Shown piece after piece: positions 23,327 through 34,055 of a stretch of 64,000 bases of DNA (positions are counted from its first letter, which is position 1; each line of letters opens with the position of its first letter). The notes below the pieces were generated by a model, which ran no database searches, was not told the DNA's origin, and saw only the letters and a list, made by a program, of their open reading frames with translations. Source of the stretch: Symsagittifera roscoffensis (lineage: Eukaryota; Xenacoelomorpha; Acoela; Convolutidae). Location: assembly GCF_963678635.1 (NCBI RefSeq), contig NC_087069.1:10745206-10809205 (forward strand), written 5' to 3'. The translations under genes were made by a program, and so were the position numbers.

Positions 23327-23557
23327 ATGCTCTTCTCTCGACCAGTCAACTTAATACTCAACATTTTCATAAACTTTTTACCGATATTTAAACTTTTAAT
23401 CATATTTCTTTTTGATACCTTTGAATCTTTTGTAATAATCTTAATCATTTTTTGCAATATTTTTTTAATTTTCTATTCCATATTTGAACTATACCTCCAG
23501 CTTTCAAAAGCTATTGACTATATCCACAGGTACGATTCACAAAACTTATCTAAATGA
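23327..23557 (+). CDS. Small hydrophobic ORF1 of element A
   Basis: 76 residues, strongly hydrophobic (Ile/Leu/Phe), with two likely membrane segments and a charged C-terminus. The stop overlaps the next start as ATGA. In element C the matching frame has exactly the same length (231 nt), the same ATG and the same ATGA overlap, but carries a TTA-to-TAA nonsense change at codon 47. Length conservation without indels argues that it was once coding. A viroporin-like or envelope-accessory role is possible; no family is recognised. Confidence 0.55.
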   Translation: MLFSRPVNLILNIFINFLPIFKLLIIFLFDTFESFVIILIIFCNIFLIFYSIFELYLQLSKAIDYIHRYDSQNLSK

Positions 23558-23742
23558 TACGAACCATTTTTAGTAGAACAGATATTTTTTTACTATTTGT
23601 AATTTTTATAACATTTCTATCATCCCTCATCTTGACAATATGCAAATGTATAAAGAAAGCAATCATTACATTCGCCCTAGCAACAATCCTCCTAATTCTT
23701 TTTCTAGAAGAATACTATAATAAACATAAATTTTTCCACTAA
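23554..23742 (+). CDS. Small membrane ORF2 of element A
   Basis: 62 residues beginning MIRTIFSRTDIFLLFV, with two hydrophobic segments separated by a short Cys/Lys loop (CKCIKK) and a charged tail. Element C carries an intact frame of equal length with only a few substitutions (59354-59542). It starts within the stop of ORF1 (ATGA), an arrangement suited to termination-reinitiation. Function unknown. Confidence 0.65.
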   Translation: MIRTIFSRTDIFLLFVIFITFLSSLILTICKCIKKAIITFALATILLILFLEEYYNKHKFFH

Positions 23743-24883
23743 AAGAATAAATAAAAAGCCATCAAAAATCGCTAACCAACAATCACTCAGTCAGTCTTCA
23801 CCGACATCATCCCAAGATAACCCAACACCATCTTCAAATACCCAAAACCCCCAAACATCCACACGAATTTCTTTTCAAGATAACCCATATACCTTTGAAG
23901 AACGACACGCTCGCTTATCTGAACCGCTAGAACCAGTTCAACGACAAGCACCTTTAAGCGAACCAACATATAACTTATACCCAACACTACCACAAGAATT
24001 AAGTAGAATACGAAATCCTGGTCAAAACCAAAATACAGTCGAAATAAATAGACAAATTATACATCCTCGACGAAACAGAAATTTTCAAACTCCCCGAGTT
24101 CATTTTGATATACCTCAATCCCCATCACAAAGTACTCCAGAAAACCCCATCGGTATATTACCAGAAACCCCCACGCTTCTTTCACAACGTAGCACCTCAA
24201 GCCTACCCTCAGATTACTTAGGTTCAACACCAACATCTGAACAAATACGTGAAAATCCCTTTAACCCTACAAACCAAACATCACGACTACCATATTGGAC
24301 AACCCATTCATTCACACAAGGTGAACCAAATTTAATCAATGATCCAATAGATATTTCTACGGATACAATAACATCCTCATCACTACCAGAAACATTATCA
24401 CTACCATCAACACCATCAATCAGTCAGATTTCACCAACGCCTTTTAACTTCAATTTCCCAAATAACCTCGACGCTAGATACCGAGAACAATCATCAACAA
24501 ATATTCCTTTAAGACTAGACTGGAATACATTCACAGCACCTCCACCATTATTTGGACAACATCCTGAAAGTAACCGACTCCACAACTGGGCACTAAATAG
24601 ACTACAATATAGACAAGACATTCACGAAGACATTCGTGATCATAACATCCAAATACTCCAACAAAATAGTCTACAATTAAAATTCGAAATCACGGTTAAA
24701 TTAAACAACATTACTCAACATCCCTATCCATTAAACCCACCAAATATAACAGCTCAATCCCTACCACCACCGTTTATAACAACTGAAGTGATATACAAAT
24801 ACGACAGATATACCAAAAAGACAATTGGTTACATCACATTTTATAACCCATACTCAGGATTGTCATACACATGTATATTCTAA
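23708..24883 (+). CDS. ATG-less Pro/Ser-rich ORF upstream of env
   Basis: An open frame of 391 codons with no ATG anywhere. Codons from 23759 to the stop span 1125 nt, exactly the length of the matching frame in element C, and differences appear largely synonymous. The first ~200 residues are Pro/Ser/Gln-rich and probably disordered; the last ~150 are more structured. It ends 13 nt inside env (env ATG at 24871). Immediately before the open frame is a pyrimidine-rich CTTTTTCTAG (23698-23707), a good splice acceptor, but the AG is changed in element C. Expression by splicing, frameshift from ORF2 or non-AUG initiation is inferred. Confidence 0.7.
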   Translation, partial: KNTIININFSTKRINKKPSKIANQQSLSQSSPTSSQDNPTPSSNTQNPQTSTRISFQDNPYTFEERHARLSEPLEPVQRQAPLSEPTYNLYPTLPQELSRIRNPGQNQNTVEINRQIIHPRRNRNFQTPRVHFDIPQSPSQSTPENPIGILPETPTLLSQRSTSSLPSDYLGSTPTSEQIRENPFNPTNQTSRLPYWTTHSFTQGEPNLINDPIDISTDTITSSSLPETLSLPSTPSISQISPTPFNFNFPNNLDARYREQSSTNIPLRLDWNTFTAPPPLFGQHPESNRLHNWALNRLQYRQDIHEDIRDHNIQILQQNSLQLKFEITVKLNNITQHPYPLNPPNITAQSLPPPFITTEVIYKYDRYTKKTIGYITFYNPYSGLSYTCIF

Positions 24884-27488
24884 AAATTTTAATTTTTCTC
24901 CAACTCCTTTTTCTAATAACTCCAATGAAAACATAAACCCTTCCCCCCGCACAGGACCCCAAGATTTATTAGTAACACATTACGATTGTGAAGAAAACGA
25001 ACAAAAAACACTACCGAAATATGCAATAAATCAAGTATCACAATGCGAAACAGAACCACAAGCCATAGAAACAACAAATGTAATAGCGACACTTTATTCA
25101 AAAGCCGGAGCAACAACAGTTATAGGATATAAATTCACAGCAACTTTTTCCGAAAAGAAAGTACATTGTTCACAAGTCTCAAATGGAAATAAAAACCGAC
25201 TTGACCACGAATCATTCTACCAGAGTAATATCGAACGACTTTTACATCTCAATCCCGAAGATTGTAAAAACGAGTTACTAAGACTCAATATCACAAGAAA
25301 TAAAAACACAGATAGAAAATTAGTATATTTTCAAGTTTTTGCAGATTCTGTACATCAAGCAGAACTTGAAAGATATCAAGGACATATAAAATTAGATGAA
25401 AAATACCCATACAATGGCGCACACGGAAGATTAACTTATGACATACACGATAAACACTGGATACCACACATTGGTATAAATGACCCATCAAACTGCAAAG
25501 CAGACACAAAAAATAAAGGATATCAAGAAATCATGTTTTTCGATTGGAAAATACAACTCGAAAAAATACAACTCACACGCGATTTATCTGACAACACCAT
25601 GATCTATCAAGGAATTAGATTACCTTGTAAAAACGATCAAGGCTATTGTGACCCTACAACACGAACACAAGCAACAATTGTTTGGTTCCCCGAAGACACA
25701 TGTACAACATTTCAAGTAGCAAAAATACATGCTCGTATGATAAAATTTCACGAAAAATATTTTATACAATCAATTCCATATGAACAAGTCCATCCATCAC
25801 GAAGACAAAGTTCTAATTTTAGAAACATACACAATATAGAAAATAAATTGACACGTTTTCAAATATATCAAGAAACAGAACTTGCATGTAAATACAGAAA
25901 TCCACTTCACAAAACACAATACTCCGAGATATTAGTTGAATACGAAAAAGGATTCGACATGACCACTGGAAAAGTAAAAATCGACCCATACGCCACAAGT
26001 CACCCCATAAACGAAGGAACATCATATATACCAGTTGATTTTCAAAAAAGTAAAAGTCAACCTGGTGGACATCTAAAGCCCCATAACACTAGAAGCACAC
26101 GTTTACAAGAACTATCACTAATGAATAGTACATATTTCGGTAACATCCACTATGATATTCACCTAGATATGAAATTAGACTACACAATTAGCCGAATTTT
26201 TCAAGAAATGTCACTCTCTGAATTAGAAACACTTCACCAACTATGCGAATTAGAAAGGACACAAATCCTACAATCACTTGCACTAGCAGTATTAAAAATA
26301 CCCTACGCAGGATATTTACTATCAGGAAATAGATCAATTTTTTTAGACTATGAAGGAAACATTTTATGGTTCTATACCTGTACCAAAAAAGTATCACCAC
26401 TATATGTTTTTGAAGATAAACGATGCTATAAAAGAATCCCTATCTTTTATAAGAATAAAGTACATTTCGTTGACACGCTTTCAAGACGAACCTATTTTTG
26501 GGATACCGCAGTCCCATGTGGATCAGAAAATAGCCACAATGTAGTTCAACTGAACCCTGATGAAGATAAATATTACCTTCTTACCCCATATCCCACATTA
26601 ATGCAATCACTCAAAAAATTTTCACCTGAAAGCATCAGAGCTATTGCTCGAAACCCAAATATTGACCTACAATCAATTGGAATATATTCAAAATCCGATA
26701 TCCAACATCACATTAGAACACAACAATTCCAAGAATTACTAACACAAATGGACACTATACAAAGACAGTCAATTGACCAAAACTTACGCAAACTTGCCGA
26801 AACCGCAGGATTTGCAGATATTTATACACAAGACTGTAGCGGATATTTTAAAGACATTAAAGACTATATATATCTAAACGGTGAAAAATATAGACCACAA
26901 GATATTTCACCTATAAATATTTTTAGCTTTGTTACACTAAAAAATGAAATTCTCGATTTTCTAGGATGGCCCTACTACATCTTAGAAAAATTAACTATTT
27001 TATACGCAATGTTTAACTTTATAGGATTTCTTTTTTCGCTTTTAAAAGGAATCTATAATACATGCGCTATACACACACAAGTAAATAGACAAGCAAGTGT
27101 AGCACGCATACTATTTGCAGGATTTTTTGGAATTTTTTCATCATCAATAAACAAAATTCTTTTAGACGCACAAATAAAATAATACAACACAAAAATAGCA
27201 ACAAGACAGAACACATACGACGAAGAACATAACAATGTAGACATAACGCCTACAGCACCACAGTTACCACCCCTACCACATAACCATCCACTATCACTAG
27301 TCCCACGAAATTTTCGAAATTTAGCAATAACACATAATCCAAATTTTAGACCAACCATATCACAAAGTCCCATTCAACATGTAATGACACACCATCCACT
27401 AGATGAAAATACATATGAACAAATTATAGAACAACCCCATACCACCGCTTTTCAGTCTCAAAATAATAATTTTTTTAGCCCACGATGA
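24871..27488 (+). pseudogene. env: Element A env-like glycoprotein gene, broken
   Basis: ATG at 24871 opens a hydrophobic signal peptide. Near 24917-24925 one base is missing relative to element C, shifting the frame, so most of the body reads in the frame that ends at 27182. A GAA-to-TAA change (27180-27182) then cuts off a proline-rich tail of about 100 residues that element C retains. The ectodomain has many Cys and N-glycosylation-type sites; a membrane anchor lies near 26970-27075 and a second hydrophobic stretch follows. The element C gene is 2619 nt (873 codons with stop). The stop overlaps the next ORF as ATGA at 27485. The glycoprotein family is not recognised with confidence. Confidence 0.75.
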
Positions 27489-29300
27489 GCCGACAACTTG
27501 GATCCCTACACCGCTCAAATTCCCACCCGACCAACCTCAACATTCCAATTACAATAATTCCACTTTTTGCTTTCCCGCCACCCGATTTCCCAACCAATAA
27601 TGTAACATCAGGCATGAATTCAGACACTAATTCACATATCTCAGTTTTATACTCCATCTCACAACTCAATAACCCAGATATTGAAACCCCTGATGAATTT
27701 GCAGACTCTGAACCATCTCCATCCAATAATTTTCAAACCAACTCCTCAGTTTTTTCAAAACCCCCTTTTCAACCAATCCCGCCAAATAACCCACTCCCAT
27801 CGATTTCTACACCCTCTTATGCTTCACAAGTCACCCCAACCTACTCTTCATTTCATTCAAGACCGATCATCCAATTCTCCAGATACTCCCCAAATCTCCC
27901 AGGAACTAGATAATTTTATCACCCTACAACAACAACCCTTCCACCTTGAAAATTCCACTATAAACCAGATTTCATCCACAATAGAATCATTAAACCCACC
28001 TACCCCTACACCCTCTTCAGCTTATACCGCATCATTAGCACCATCCTCCACATCCACCGAATCATCAAATAGCACTAATAGAGCTTATCGCACTTTTAAA
28101 AGAAAATTCCCGAACCATCCATTTCCAACAAAACCAGGAACAGCCCGTGAATATATTAGTCATCCAAATCACACTAACACGAAAATTTTTTTAGCCATCA
28201 CCCTAACTTCATTTCCACAGTATACTTTGAACACCCCTGACGACACTAACAACACACGCAGTTTTGTAGATGAACACGTTTTAATGCCTACACTTCAATG
28301 GACATCATATTATCATTTTACTAACCCCCTTTGCCTACCTTTATCTAATACTCACATCGATATAGAAAGAAATAAAGATATGCTATATCGACTCACCACA
28401 CCACTAAAACATAGACAATTTACTTATATAGGATATAAAAAGTCACTAAAAACATACACTGCACCCCGAGCTAACGAATACACGCTAGAATATTACGATC
28501 ACAACATCATCCGAACTAACCAAGACCAATTTTTAGATGATGACCGTTTCGCTAACCCACAAATCACAGAAAAATTTTTCATCAAAACACCATATGTATT
28601 TACACTCAATATATTTGATCGCAAAATCGACCACATCATTTCTGAAGCACTAACCGACACACAAGCTTACGAAAGTTTTAAAAAAAAATTTCAATTATTT
28701 TCACTAACCTTTCGTTTCCTTGCACCACATGAACGAGATTTGCACTGCTCACACGATATTATGTTACGCACTAAACAAACCCGCACATATACATATTATC
28801 GCTTCATACAAAATCACTTTGATCTACACACTCCATCAAGACAACCACACCACCGATTTCAATTTATTAACTCTAAGTACACTTCACCATTTTTTCTTAA
28901 CTTCACATATTGCATCAAAGATACTAACCTTCACGGTATTCTTCGCAATTATGATCCCATAACCCAAATGTATATTTTTTGTCCCATCACAAAGACCTTC
29001 AACGCAGAAGAATCCAGACCCTTCCTTATCCCACATGAATTTGTTCAACCTATAGAAATCCCCATATTAGAATTCATCCACAACACTAAATATAACCACA
29101 AATTATATAATCTCATCCAAAACACACCTTATGATTTTGCAGTTGGCACTGAAGAACTAAAAACCATTAAAGCACTTCAATTGCTTTGGCCACTGCTTCA
29201 AACTAAAAACATCATTCGCATACTAGCAAAGTTACTAACAAATTCCGACATAATCCACGACATCTTCCCCCACGGTTTTTCCCCGACGACTAACAAGTAA
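27485..29300 (+). pseudogene. Element A 3' ORF (unknown protein), frameshifted
   Basis: Starts MSRQLGSLHRSN at the ATGA overlap with env. The first ~125 codons are in one frame; one extra base near 27855-27870 (relative to element C) moves the rest into the frame that ends at 29300. About 604 codons in total. The first ~200 residues are Pro/Ser/Thr/Asn-rich; the rest is a folded-looking domain rich in His, Tyr and Phe with conserved Cys (DLHCSHDI, TYCIKD). No match to Gag, Pol, Env or known accessory proteins is recognised. It lies where retroviruses have no large gene, between env and the 3' LTR. Confidence 0.65.
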
Positions 29301-29303
29301 GTA
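29296..29303 (+). promoter_or_regulatory. Splice donor at the end of the 3' ORF
   Basis: The stop codon is embedded in AAGTAAGT here and in CAGGTAAGT in element C, the latter a consensus donor. It suggests that the 3' region contains an intron or that the 3' ORF can be spliced to a downstream exon. Confidence 0.45.
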
Positions 29304-30883
29304 TAAATTATCATTTTCTTAACTAATAAATTTAAAATAAAACACTAACCATTCTTTATCCATGTTTTATTTAGATTTTTAGTCTTCATCTCACGATCAT
29401 CTGCAAAATACAATAGAGAAAAATAAAAAATTGAAAACTTCATCAAATTCTTCAAAACTCTATTAATATTTTACACTAGATAAATTCAATAAAATTCATA
29501 CCAATGAAGTAAATTAATTTATAAATTATTTCCCTAAAAGCAGTAATTCTAATAATGATAAAAATTTGTAACATAATTTTTCCCCAAAACTAGCAGTAAA
29601 ATTGAAATTCTATGTAGTAAATTGATAACACGAAAATGCAGTACTAACCTTTTGATATTTCCATTCACTCGCACAAGAATTCTATCCATACTCGCACAGC
29701 TCGCCCACGAAGAATTGTTTAAACAATGAATTTCAGTTTCAAGCTTTCACACTCAACAACTCTAACACACGATAACAAATTTCAAACTTTCCTTTAACCC
29801 GGTTGGAAAGGAATTATATACTAAACAAAACTAACCAACGCAGCTTACTAAACACCACAATACATAGAATAACAGCATGACTAAGAAAAGAAAACCAACG
29901 GTACCCAAACCGGATTAACCCAGTTTAAAACTGGATAATTTATTCTTTTGAAGACTATTATAAAGTCTAAGAAAGAAATAATAAAACACAAAAAAGTCGA
30001 AAGACAAACCCATACCAAAAACAATTTGATTTTTGAAAAAGGACACAACCAACGAAACATAAGAAAAACCACAATAAACCCAACATAAAACGTTATCACA
30101 TAACAGGACCCCTCACAGAAACCGCACGAAATCATACTCCCACTCCTGGCCTAACCCACCAGAGAGGACGTCCTGAGCATGCTCTATAGCCGGCCTAACC
30201 CACCGCGCTACATCCACGCTTTGTGACCACACTTCTATTTTTAATAAGAGGTACTCAAGGGTGAGTAACTCTTCAAAATAACCGAACTAAAACAAAAAGC
30301 TTTTGTGAAAACAACTAACCAAAATCATAATTAAAACACCAAACTAATAAAAATTTTATAAAATGTAAATTATACCTTGCAGTATATAGATCAGCATACA
30401 ACACCAAAGACGAACATCCAAAGACAAAATGACCCCACTACACTCGAAAAAGAATGGCCAACCACAATCAATATGCCGCCCACAATCACAACTCAAAGGA
30501 TTTAGAGTACGACTTGACTTCGCAGAAAAGGACTTCATTGAACTAGAACAATGACCACCTCGATGTTCAAGTATACGTACAGATCCGAGTAACCAGGCAT
30601 CCCCTCCACGCACAATCTCCACGCCATTCCCAAACAAGGTCAACCCAAAAGAAGTTCTCTACATGGAACAGAAAAACCTGTCATAGCCAACCATTCTGAA
30701 ATCAGATTTGAGTTTGTTGCGAAAACCCAGTCGTTGTCATGAGAAGACACAGCGATTGAACCTGGAACTTCTCTAACACGAAAACCCAGAAGAATTATGA
30801 TGTTCGCCAAATACCAACGTCCATCATCCATCCTTTGAATTACAGAAAGACTATTCTAAAAAACTCTGTAAAACCCGGATGGG
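29301..30883 (+). other. Element A 3' non-coding region
   Basis: About 1.58 kb without a sense ORF, conserved in element C (52200-53797). It contains a duplicated GGCCTAACCCACC motif (about 30149 and 30193) around the palindrome GAGCATGCTC. The bases before the LTR (CCCGGATGGG) serve as the putative polypurine tract, although C-containing. The opposite strand has an 84-codon hydrophobic frame (29881-30135) also partly visible in C. Confidence 0.6.
30140..30225 (+). promoter_or_regulatory. Conserved repeated-motif RNA element candidate
   Basis: Two copies of GGCCTAACCCACC flank GAGGACGTCC and the palindrome GAGCATGCTC. The block is almost unchanged in element C (about 52878-52962). It could be a structured export or packaging element; this is inference. 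Confidence 0.4.
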
Positions 30884-31293
30884 TGGAACCTGATCTAAAC
30901 TACATTTTATGATTGGATAAATTAGATATTTTACCATTGTAAAGTATTTAATATTAACCAATCATGATCCATCTAACTAACAACCCACTTATTTGTAAGT
31001 GCTGAAATTACTTGTAATTTCAGCACCAGAGAGATTTGAATTTAACTTAGAAATTAGTTGCCTCTCCAAAGGAACTTCAGCAGCCGCAATAAACCAGTAT
31101 ACCCTAGATCTATTGAGCCTAGCAGAGACTAGTTAAACAACCTGAGACTAGATAGTATAAGAGTAAGATTAGGATCGGTATTAGACTAAGAAGCTGCACG
31201 AATCTATCCGGCCGAAAATAAGATAGCGTGACGAGCAGACGGTGTACCCTATCCGAAATTACTCTATGAGTTAACCACCTAGGTTATAACTCA
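30884..31293 (+). repeat. 3' LTR of element A
   Basis: 410 bp, differing from the 5' LTR by G/A in TTAGATGTTTT and T/C in AAGTTGCACG. AATAAA lies at 31088-31093. Followed by the TTAT target duplication. Confidence 0.95.
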
Positions 31294-31551
31294 TTATTTT
31301 TTATCTTATTACTTTTTTTCATGATTCAATAGTTTCATTCTAATTCATCTTGATTTATATCGATAACCTTAGTAGTAACATTGCTGGATGGGCGAGTAGG
31401 GAGGGGGGGGGGTTGAGGCAGGGCGAATTGGGTACAGTATAGTATCATTAAAGAAGTAAGTCTGTGATATAGATCCCTCCAATCGATAATAGTGTCAGTG
31501 TTTCCCTGATCGATCAATTTCGTCTGATAATTCTCCCTTTATTTGTTTCAG

Positions 31552-31640
31552 TTCAATCTGCTGATCGATACTGGCAGTAGTAATTTGGCAGTGGCAGGCA
31601 CCCCTGTGGACTACGTACCCAGTGTATTTCTGCACAAGCA
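31552..31640 (+). CDS. BACE: BACE exon 2: first catalytic Asp
   Basis: Acceptor TTTGTTTCAG, donor GTAAGT; 89 nt, entering in phase 0 and leaving after two bases of a Gln codon. It encodes LLIDTGSSNLAV, the first aspartic protease catalytic loop (D in DTGS), and ends HKQ, matching the vertebrate exon border before SST. Element A's 3' LTR ends only 258 bp upstream, so the remaining intron is short on this side. Confidence 0.95.
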
Positions 31641-32257
31641 GTAAGTTCATCAATGCAGGTGGGGGGGGGTTATTCATCAGTAAGTCCTTTTGGCATGAAA
31701 ATTCTGCTTATTGCGAATCATTATTACGCCAAGGTTTGAACGATTTCTCATGCATATTTGGAACGAAATTTTGAATATACTCAATATTTAAATTTGGCAA
31801 TAGTTATTTTTGGGTCATTCGGTTCGTTGGTCATTAGGGATCGAAACAGAGTTCATGCTGATGGTTCTGCAAGGGTTACAGAGAGCGATAACAATTAACC
31901 TTGTCAGAAAAACTTCATCTTTAGTCAATTTTGACTTAAGGTTATTCAAGAGAATAGCGAAGTTCTTTGTTTAGTTTTAATCATCAAATGACAAAAATGT
32001 TTCTTCCAATTAAGAGCAGTACGAAAAGCTCCTTCTGATACCAACGCGACAATAGATTTTTGCGGGGGTTACATGAAAGAAAATTATCAGTCTTGTCAGA
32101 TTAAAGCTTGCGGTCTATTTTTGCCATGTCTGAATTTGTGTGAATCGGGTCAACTTCACGCTTAAAGTACTGATAGAGTACATGTTAGAGATAGAGCACT
32201 TGTTATTTTGAAAAAAAGTTTTTTTGCGAGAGCTCTCCACTCAAAATGAGTATAGAT
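31641..32257. other. Intron 2, first part
   Basis: Non-coding, with a G-run near 31662 and no recognised repeat. Confidence 0.4.
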
Positions 32258-32410
32258 TGGCGCCGAAGGCGCCTTTAGAAAAGTTTTAAGGTCAGTCAGT
32301 AAAAATGGATATCTCAAACTAGTACAAAGGGGGACCCTATGGGTCGGCGGGGGTCGAATCTCTAAAGAAAGGGCGTCCGCCCCCCGCCCGCCTCCCCATA
32401 AATCCGAATT
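32258..32410. repeat. Dispersed GC-rich repeat, copy 2
   Basis: Shares CTTTAGAAAAGTTTTAAGGT, GTCAGTCAG, GTACAAAGGGGGACCCT, GGGGGTCGAATCTCT and GGGCGTCCGCCCCC with the copies at 10200 and 36128, in the same orientation. Confidence 0.6.
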
Positions 32411-34055
32411 TTTGTGGTCGAGGGGGGGTTTCTCCAGACAAATTTCGACTTTTTAACTCACAATTTTTAAAGCGAGTTTTTAAAAACCAAACAAAGGGTA
32501 AGTTGTTGTGTACTCAAATTTAAAACAGTGTTTCACAGGTGAACTTATTTTATAAAATTATGAGGGTTTCAAGATTTCCCTTTTGGCCAATTCGGGCAAT
32601 TAACGCGCGACATTATTTGTTCTAATAACGCGTAATCGAAGATTTAGTTAGATTTTAAAATTGTTCCAAACTAAACTGAGGCATGTTTTTGGTCTATTTA
32701 AACTTGCTTCATGCGAAATATATCACTTTGTATTTCACGTAGCGTGTGGAGAGGTGTATTTCAATCATTTTTTTCTCAATTTTTTTTTTCATTTTCTTAA
32801 AAAATACTATCCGTTTATTAAATGTAAGCGCTACTCCATAGACCTTGAAAAGGCAGCCGAAACATTCAGGGATTTGCTCTGATAGGAGCAGTCTTGTTAA
32901 TTAATAGAATAATATGTTTCCTAATCCTAATGAACCATGCTTTGTACCGAGTTGGAGAGTTAGAGAAGGTGTCCTTTCAAAACCTTTAAAATTTTTTGCG
33001 ATAACGATCTTTGAGTTTTTGTCGAGCGCTTTTAATAATAAGACTGCGCGTATCACAGCAAAGCCCTGAATGCTTTGAATGCGTTGTATTTTTTATAGGG
33101 TAGTTTATATAAAATAAATTGATGAAAATTTCAAAAGAAAAAAAAAGAAAAATTATGTGTTTTTAGTTTTTTGGAAATCATTCCACTATCAGCTATGTGA
33201 AGTTATAAAGGAGGTTTTTGCATACCGCATGGTATTGAATGGAGGACCATTGAGCATGCCCCATCAGAGTTTGGAATGATTTCTACGGCTGATCTAATCT
33301 CCGCTTACGCGGTAATTGCACGAAACATATCGCGCGTTAATTGTACCAAATTGGCCAAATTGGCATTTTTTAACCCTCATAACTCTACTTAAAACGTCAC
33401 AGGTGATATACTTGTTTAAAAATTGAACTCAGGACTTTTTGAATGATTTAAAAAAACTCCGTCAAAAGTTGCTTGTGAAAAAGTCGGAACTTATCTGGAG
33501 AAATCAAAACACCCGAGCACAAACATTCCGTTCTTTTCTTCGAAAATTAATGGAACCTCGAAAATGTTACAGAAATTAAGATGGATGGATGCAAAAAAAA
33601 ACAAATTAAATTCATGGATTTATCATAGTGATTGGAGCAAACATTCAAAGTTGATTAAAAAAGGGAAAAAGAATCAAAAGTTTTTTTTCCGATGTTTTTA
33701 GTGAGAGCGGAGTGAAATACGCAACAATTCGCAAAGTTTGGCTAGATGCAATTGTTTTTTTTTTAATTTTATTTTGAAGTCTTCTTTTGAGTAGTTATAA
33801 CATACCCGCGGTGGATTTCTATGCATAATAATCGATTATAAAGGGAATTTGTTACATAATTGTTGTCATTACAATCCGTTATTGAGGCAAATACATATTA
33901 TCTGCGTAAAATTACAAGTTGATGGAAATATAATCTATATATATTTTTTGCATAAGCAATTGCAAAACTTGCAACATTGTATGCCTTACTCACGGCCTAC
34001 TCGCAATCTAAACCTAATCAAATAGATATTCACGGCACAATTACCGCTAGGTTAC
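32411..34055. other. Intron 2 DNA without recognised features
   Basis: Non-coding AT-rich sequence; a 73-codon frame at 32661-32882 is Phe/Lys-rich and not supported as a gene. Confidence 0.4.

Larger units (their letters stand above)
12399..31293 (+). mobile_element. Element A: complete 18.9-kb env-bearing Ty3/gypsy-like retroelement
   Basis: Two 410-bp TG...CA LTRs differ at only two positions seen by eye. The element is flanked by TTAT on both sides (12395-12398 and 31294-31297), a 4-bp target duplication. Order: leader, gag-pro-pol in one frame, two small hydrophobic ORFs, an ATG-less Pro/Ser-rich ORF, env-like gene, a further large ORF, non-coding 3' region. Integrase downstream of RNase H and a GPY module place it in Ty3/gypsy (Metaviridae). 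The length is two to three times that of a usual member. It lies in the sense direction in BACE intron 1, its 3' end 258 bp before exon 2. All its large ORFs but the Pro/Ser-rich one carry lesions, so this copy is probably not autonomous. Confidence 0.93.

Noticed and set aside
30356-30643. 95-codon minus-strand frame in the element A 3' region, also seen in C
   Set aside because: Conserved as DNA between copies; the frames differ at their ends and there is no motif or start context.
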